Origin: Dorea sp.
Lineage (GTDB): Bacteria; Bacillota_A; Clostridia; Lachnospirales; Lachnospiraceae
Assembly: GCA_016295505.1 (NCBI GenBank)
Contig: JAEDLC010000004.1
Span: 1 to 42,576, forward strand
Length of the DNA: 42,576 nucleotides
Direction: 5' to 3'
The notes under the pieces are model-generated. The model worked only from the letters and a program-made list of their open reading frames with translations. It was not told the DNA's origin and made no database searches. Shown here piece after piece: positions 40,970-42,576 of this stretch. Within the stretch, counting starts at the first letter, position 1. Each line of letters starts with the position of its first letter. A program made the translations under genes and the position numbers.

Positions 40970-40998
40970 TGAACTATTTGGGAAAGGTAATGTATAAT
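40970..40998 (+). promoter_or_regulatory. Promoter for der
   Basis: TTGAAC (40970-40975), 17 bases, perfect TATAAT (40993-40998). The -35 box is only 7 bases from the opposing prs -35 box. Confidence 0.82.
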
Positions 40999-41045
40999 AA
41001 GAGAGTTGAAGGAAAAAGAAACAGTAGAAATAGAGGAGAGTTAAA

Positions 41046-42374
41046 ATGAGTAAACCAGTAGTTGCTATTGTGGGCAGACCAAATGTAGGAAAGTCTACCC
41101 TTTTTAATGTACTGGCCGGTGAGATGATATCCATAGTGAAAGATACTCCGGGCGTGACCAGAGATCGTATCTATGCAGATGTTTCCTGGCTGGATAAAGA
41201 ATTTACCCTGATTGACACAGGAGGTATTGAACCGGAGAGTAATGATATCATCCTGTCACAGATGAGGGAGCAGGCACAGATCGCGATCGATACTGCGGAT
41301 GTCATTATCTTTATTACAGATGTGAGACAGGGAATGGTGGATGCAGATTCCAAGGTAGCGGACATGCTCAGACGTTCCGGAAAACCGGTTGTTCTTACTG
41401 TGAATAAAGTAGATAATTTTGATAAATTTATGCCGGATGTATATGAATTCTATAATCTCGGAATCGGTGATCCTTCACCGATCTCAGCTTCTTCAAGACT
41501 TGGAATCGGTGATATGCTCGACCGCGTGATCGAGTATTTTCCGGAGCACACAGGTGAGGGTGAAGAAGATGAGCGTCCGCGTGTTGCAATCGTAGGAAAA
41601 CCGAATGTAGGAAAATCTTCTATTATCAATAAGCTTCTGGGTGAGCAGAGAGTCATCGTGTCTGATATTGCCGGAACGACAAGAGATGCGATCGATACAG
41701 ATATCGTACACGATGGAAAAGAATATGTATTTATCGATACGGCAGGACTCAGAAGAAAGAACAAGATCAAGGAAGAACTGGAGCGTTACAGTATCATACG
41801 TACGGTGACGGCTGTGGAACGTGCAGACGTAGTTCTTGTGGTGATTGATGCGACGCAGGGTGTGACCGAACAGGATGCAAAGATTGCCGGAATTGCCCAT
41901 GAACGTGGAAAGGGCATCATTGTTGTGGTGAATAAATGGGATGCCATTGAGAAGAACGATAAGACGATGCGTGAATATGAGAATGAGGTTCGTCGTGTAC
42001 TTTCGTTTATGCCGTATGCGGAGATTATGTATGTTTCTGCCGAAACAGGACAGCGTCTGAACAGATTATATGATATGATAGATATGGTGATTGAGAATCA
42101 GACGATGCGGGTGGCGACCGGTGTACTGAATGAGATCATGACAGAGGCTGTGGCTATGCAGCAGCCGCCTTCAGACAAGGGAAAGAGACTGAAACTGTTC
42201 TACATTACGCAGGTAGCGGTTAAGCCGCCTTCATTTGTAATATTTGTAAATGATAAAGAACTGATGCATTTTTCATACACCAGATATCTGGAAAATAAGA
42301 TCCGTGAGGCATTTGGGTTCAGAGGAACAGCGCTGAAGTTCTTTATACGGGAGAGAAAGGAAAAGGATAGCTAG
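41046..42374 (+). CDS. der: Ribosome-assembly GTPase Der (EngA)
   Basis: A 442-residue GTPase with two tandem G domains and a C-terminal KH-like domain, needed for maturation of the 50S subunit. First domain: GRPNVGKSTLFN, DTPGVTRDR, DTGG, NKVDNFD. Second domain: GKPNVGKSSIINKL, DIAGTTRDAID, DTAGLRR, NKWDAIE. The KH-like tail includes GKRLKLFYITQVAVKPPSFV and ENKIREAFGFRGTALKFFIRE. AGAGGAG precedes the start. plsY starts two bases after the stop, a usual pairing in Firmicutes. Confidence 0.97.
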   Translation: MSKPVVAIVGRPNVGKSTLFNVLAGEMISIVKDTPGVTRDRIYADVSWLDKEFTLIDTGGIEPESNDIILSQMREQAQIAIDTADVIIFITDVRQGMVDADSKVADMLRRSGKPVVLTVNKVDNFDKFMPDVYEFYNLGIGDPSPISASSRLGIGDMLDRVIEYFPEHTGEGEEDERPRVAIVGKPNVGKSSIINKLLGEQRVIVSDIAGTTRDAIDTDIVHDGKEYVFIDTAGLRRKNKIKEELERYSIIRTVTAVERADVVLVVIDATQGVTEQDAKIAGIAHERGKGIIVVVNKWDAIEKNDKTMREYENEVRRVLSFMPYAEIMYVSAETGQRLNRLYDMIDMVIENQTMRVATGVLNEIMTEAVAMQQPPSDKGKRLKLFYITQVAVKPPSFVIFVNDKELMHFSYTRYLENKIREAFGFRGTALKFFIRERKEKDS

Positions 42375-42376
42375 AT

Positions 42377-42576
42377 ATGGAACGTCTGATATGTGTGATA
42401 ATTGGATATGCATTTGGACTGATACAGACCGGTTATATCTATGGAAAAAGACAGGGAGTCGATATTCGAAAAACAGGAAGCGGAAATGCGGGAACTACGA
42501 ATGCGCTTCGAACGATGGGGTGGAAGGCCGGACTGGTCACATTTCTCGGTGACTGTTTTAAGTGCGTATTTGCTGT
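42377..42576 (+). CDS. plsY: Glycerol-3-phosphate acyltransferase PlsY, partial (3' end beyond the window)
   Basis: Only the first 66 residues are present. It begins at an ATG two bases after the der stop. MERLICVIIGYAFGLIQTGY is the first membrane helix and GSGNAGTTNALRTMGWKAG the characteristic PlsY motif 1 (usual form SGNxGATNxxR). PlsY acylates glycerol 3-phosphate with acyl phosphate from PlsX at the start of phospholipid synthesis. The family usually has about 200 residues; the rest lies to the right. Confidence 0.9.
   Translation, partial: MERLICVIIGYAFGLIQTGYIYGKRQGVDIRKTGSGNAGTTNALRTMGWKAGLVTFLGDCFKCVFA

Noticed and set aside
1..42576. CRISPR array, transposase, prophage or defence island
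   Set aside because: No regularly spaced repeats, transposase motifs, integrase or cas-like genes were seen on either strand.

Overview
The window looks like chromosomal DNA of an anaerobic, low-to-mid-GC Firmicute, most likely a Lachnospiraceae-type gut Clostridium. The evidence is a selenocysteine-dependent glycine reductase operon, pyruvate formate-lyase with its radical-SAM activase, strong AGGAGG-type ribosome sites, sigma-A type promoters and the Firmicute gene order dnaG-sigA-trmK-nif3. I see no insertion sequence, prophage, CRISPR array or rRNA. About 35 protein genes, one tRNA and one partial gene cover nearly all of the window, and no gene-free gap exceeds about 220 bases.

Left end (1-4000): the 3' part of a glycine reductase operon, trxA-grdA-grdC-grdD, ending at a strong terminator. 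grdA must be read through an in-frame TGA (codon 44, Sec); conventional gene calling would cut it in two. Long hairpins lie on both sides of grdA. From 4000 to 14050 there is a membrane-anchored leucine-rich-repeat-like protein, an acetyltransferase-ThrE fusion followed by the second half of the exporter, gltX, a compact UvrD-type helicase, a convergent DUF1292 gene, an orphan sugar-binding lipoprotein, a GH13 protein that has lost its catalytic residues, a DUF5662 protein and a tRNA-Leu with the bacterially unusual anticodon AAG.

From 14100 to 22960: a two-domain PPK2-type polyphosphate:AMP phosphotransferase, dgt, dnaG, sigA, trmK, a Nif3-family gene and a TGS/uridine-kinase fusion, all on the plus strand with tight spacing and apparently cotranscribed in large part. 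This is the macromolecular-synthesis core. aroC then lies on the minus strand, facing this block across a perfect 30-base palindrome.

From 24200 to 30820: an L,D-transpeptidase with a very acidic cytosolic tail, tgt and yajC, then pflB-pflA with its own promoter and terminator. From 31000 to 38000: a small minus-strand gene, then leuB-ilvD-ilvB-serC-serA, a compact amino-acid biosynthesis block (branched-chain amino acids and serine). From 38100 to the right end: a polysaccharide deacetylase with cell-wall-binding repeats, then prs (minus) and der (plus) read from back-to-back promoters, and the start of plsY, cut by the window edge.

I did not find an obvious new defence or mobile system. 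The items most worth a second look are the catalytically empty GH13 protein and its neighbours, the GNAT-ThrE fusion with an internal start site, the tRNA-Leu(AAG), the hairpins around the selenoprotein gene, and the small minus-strand gene at 30824-31021.
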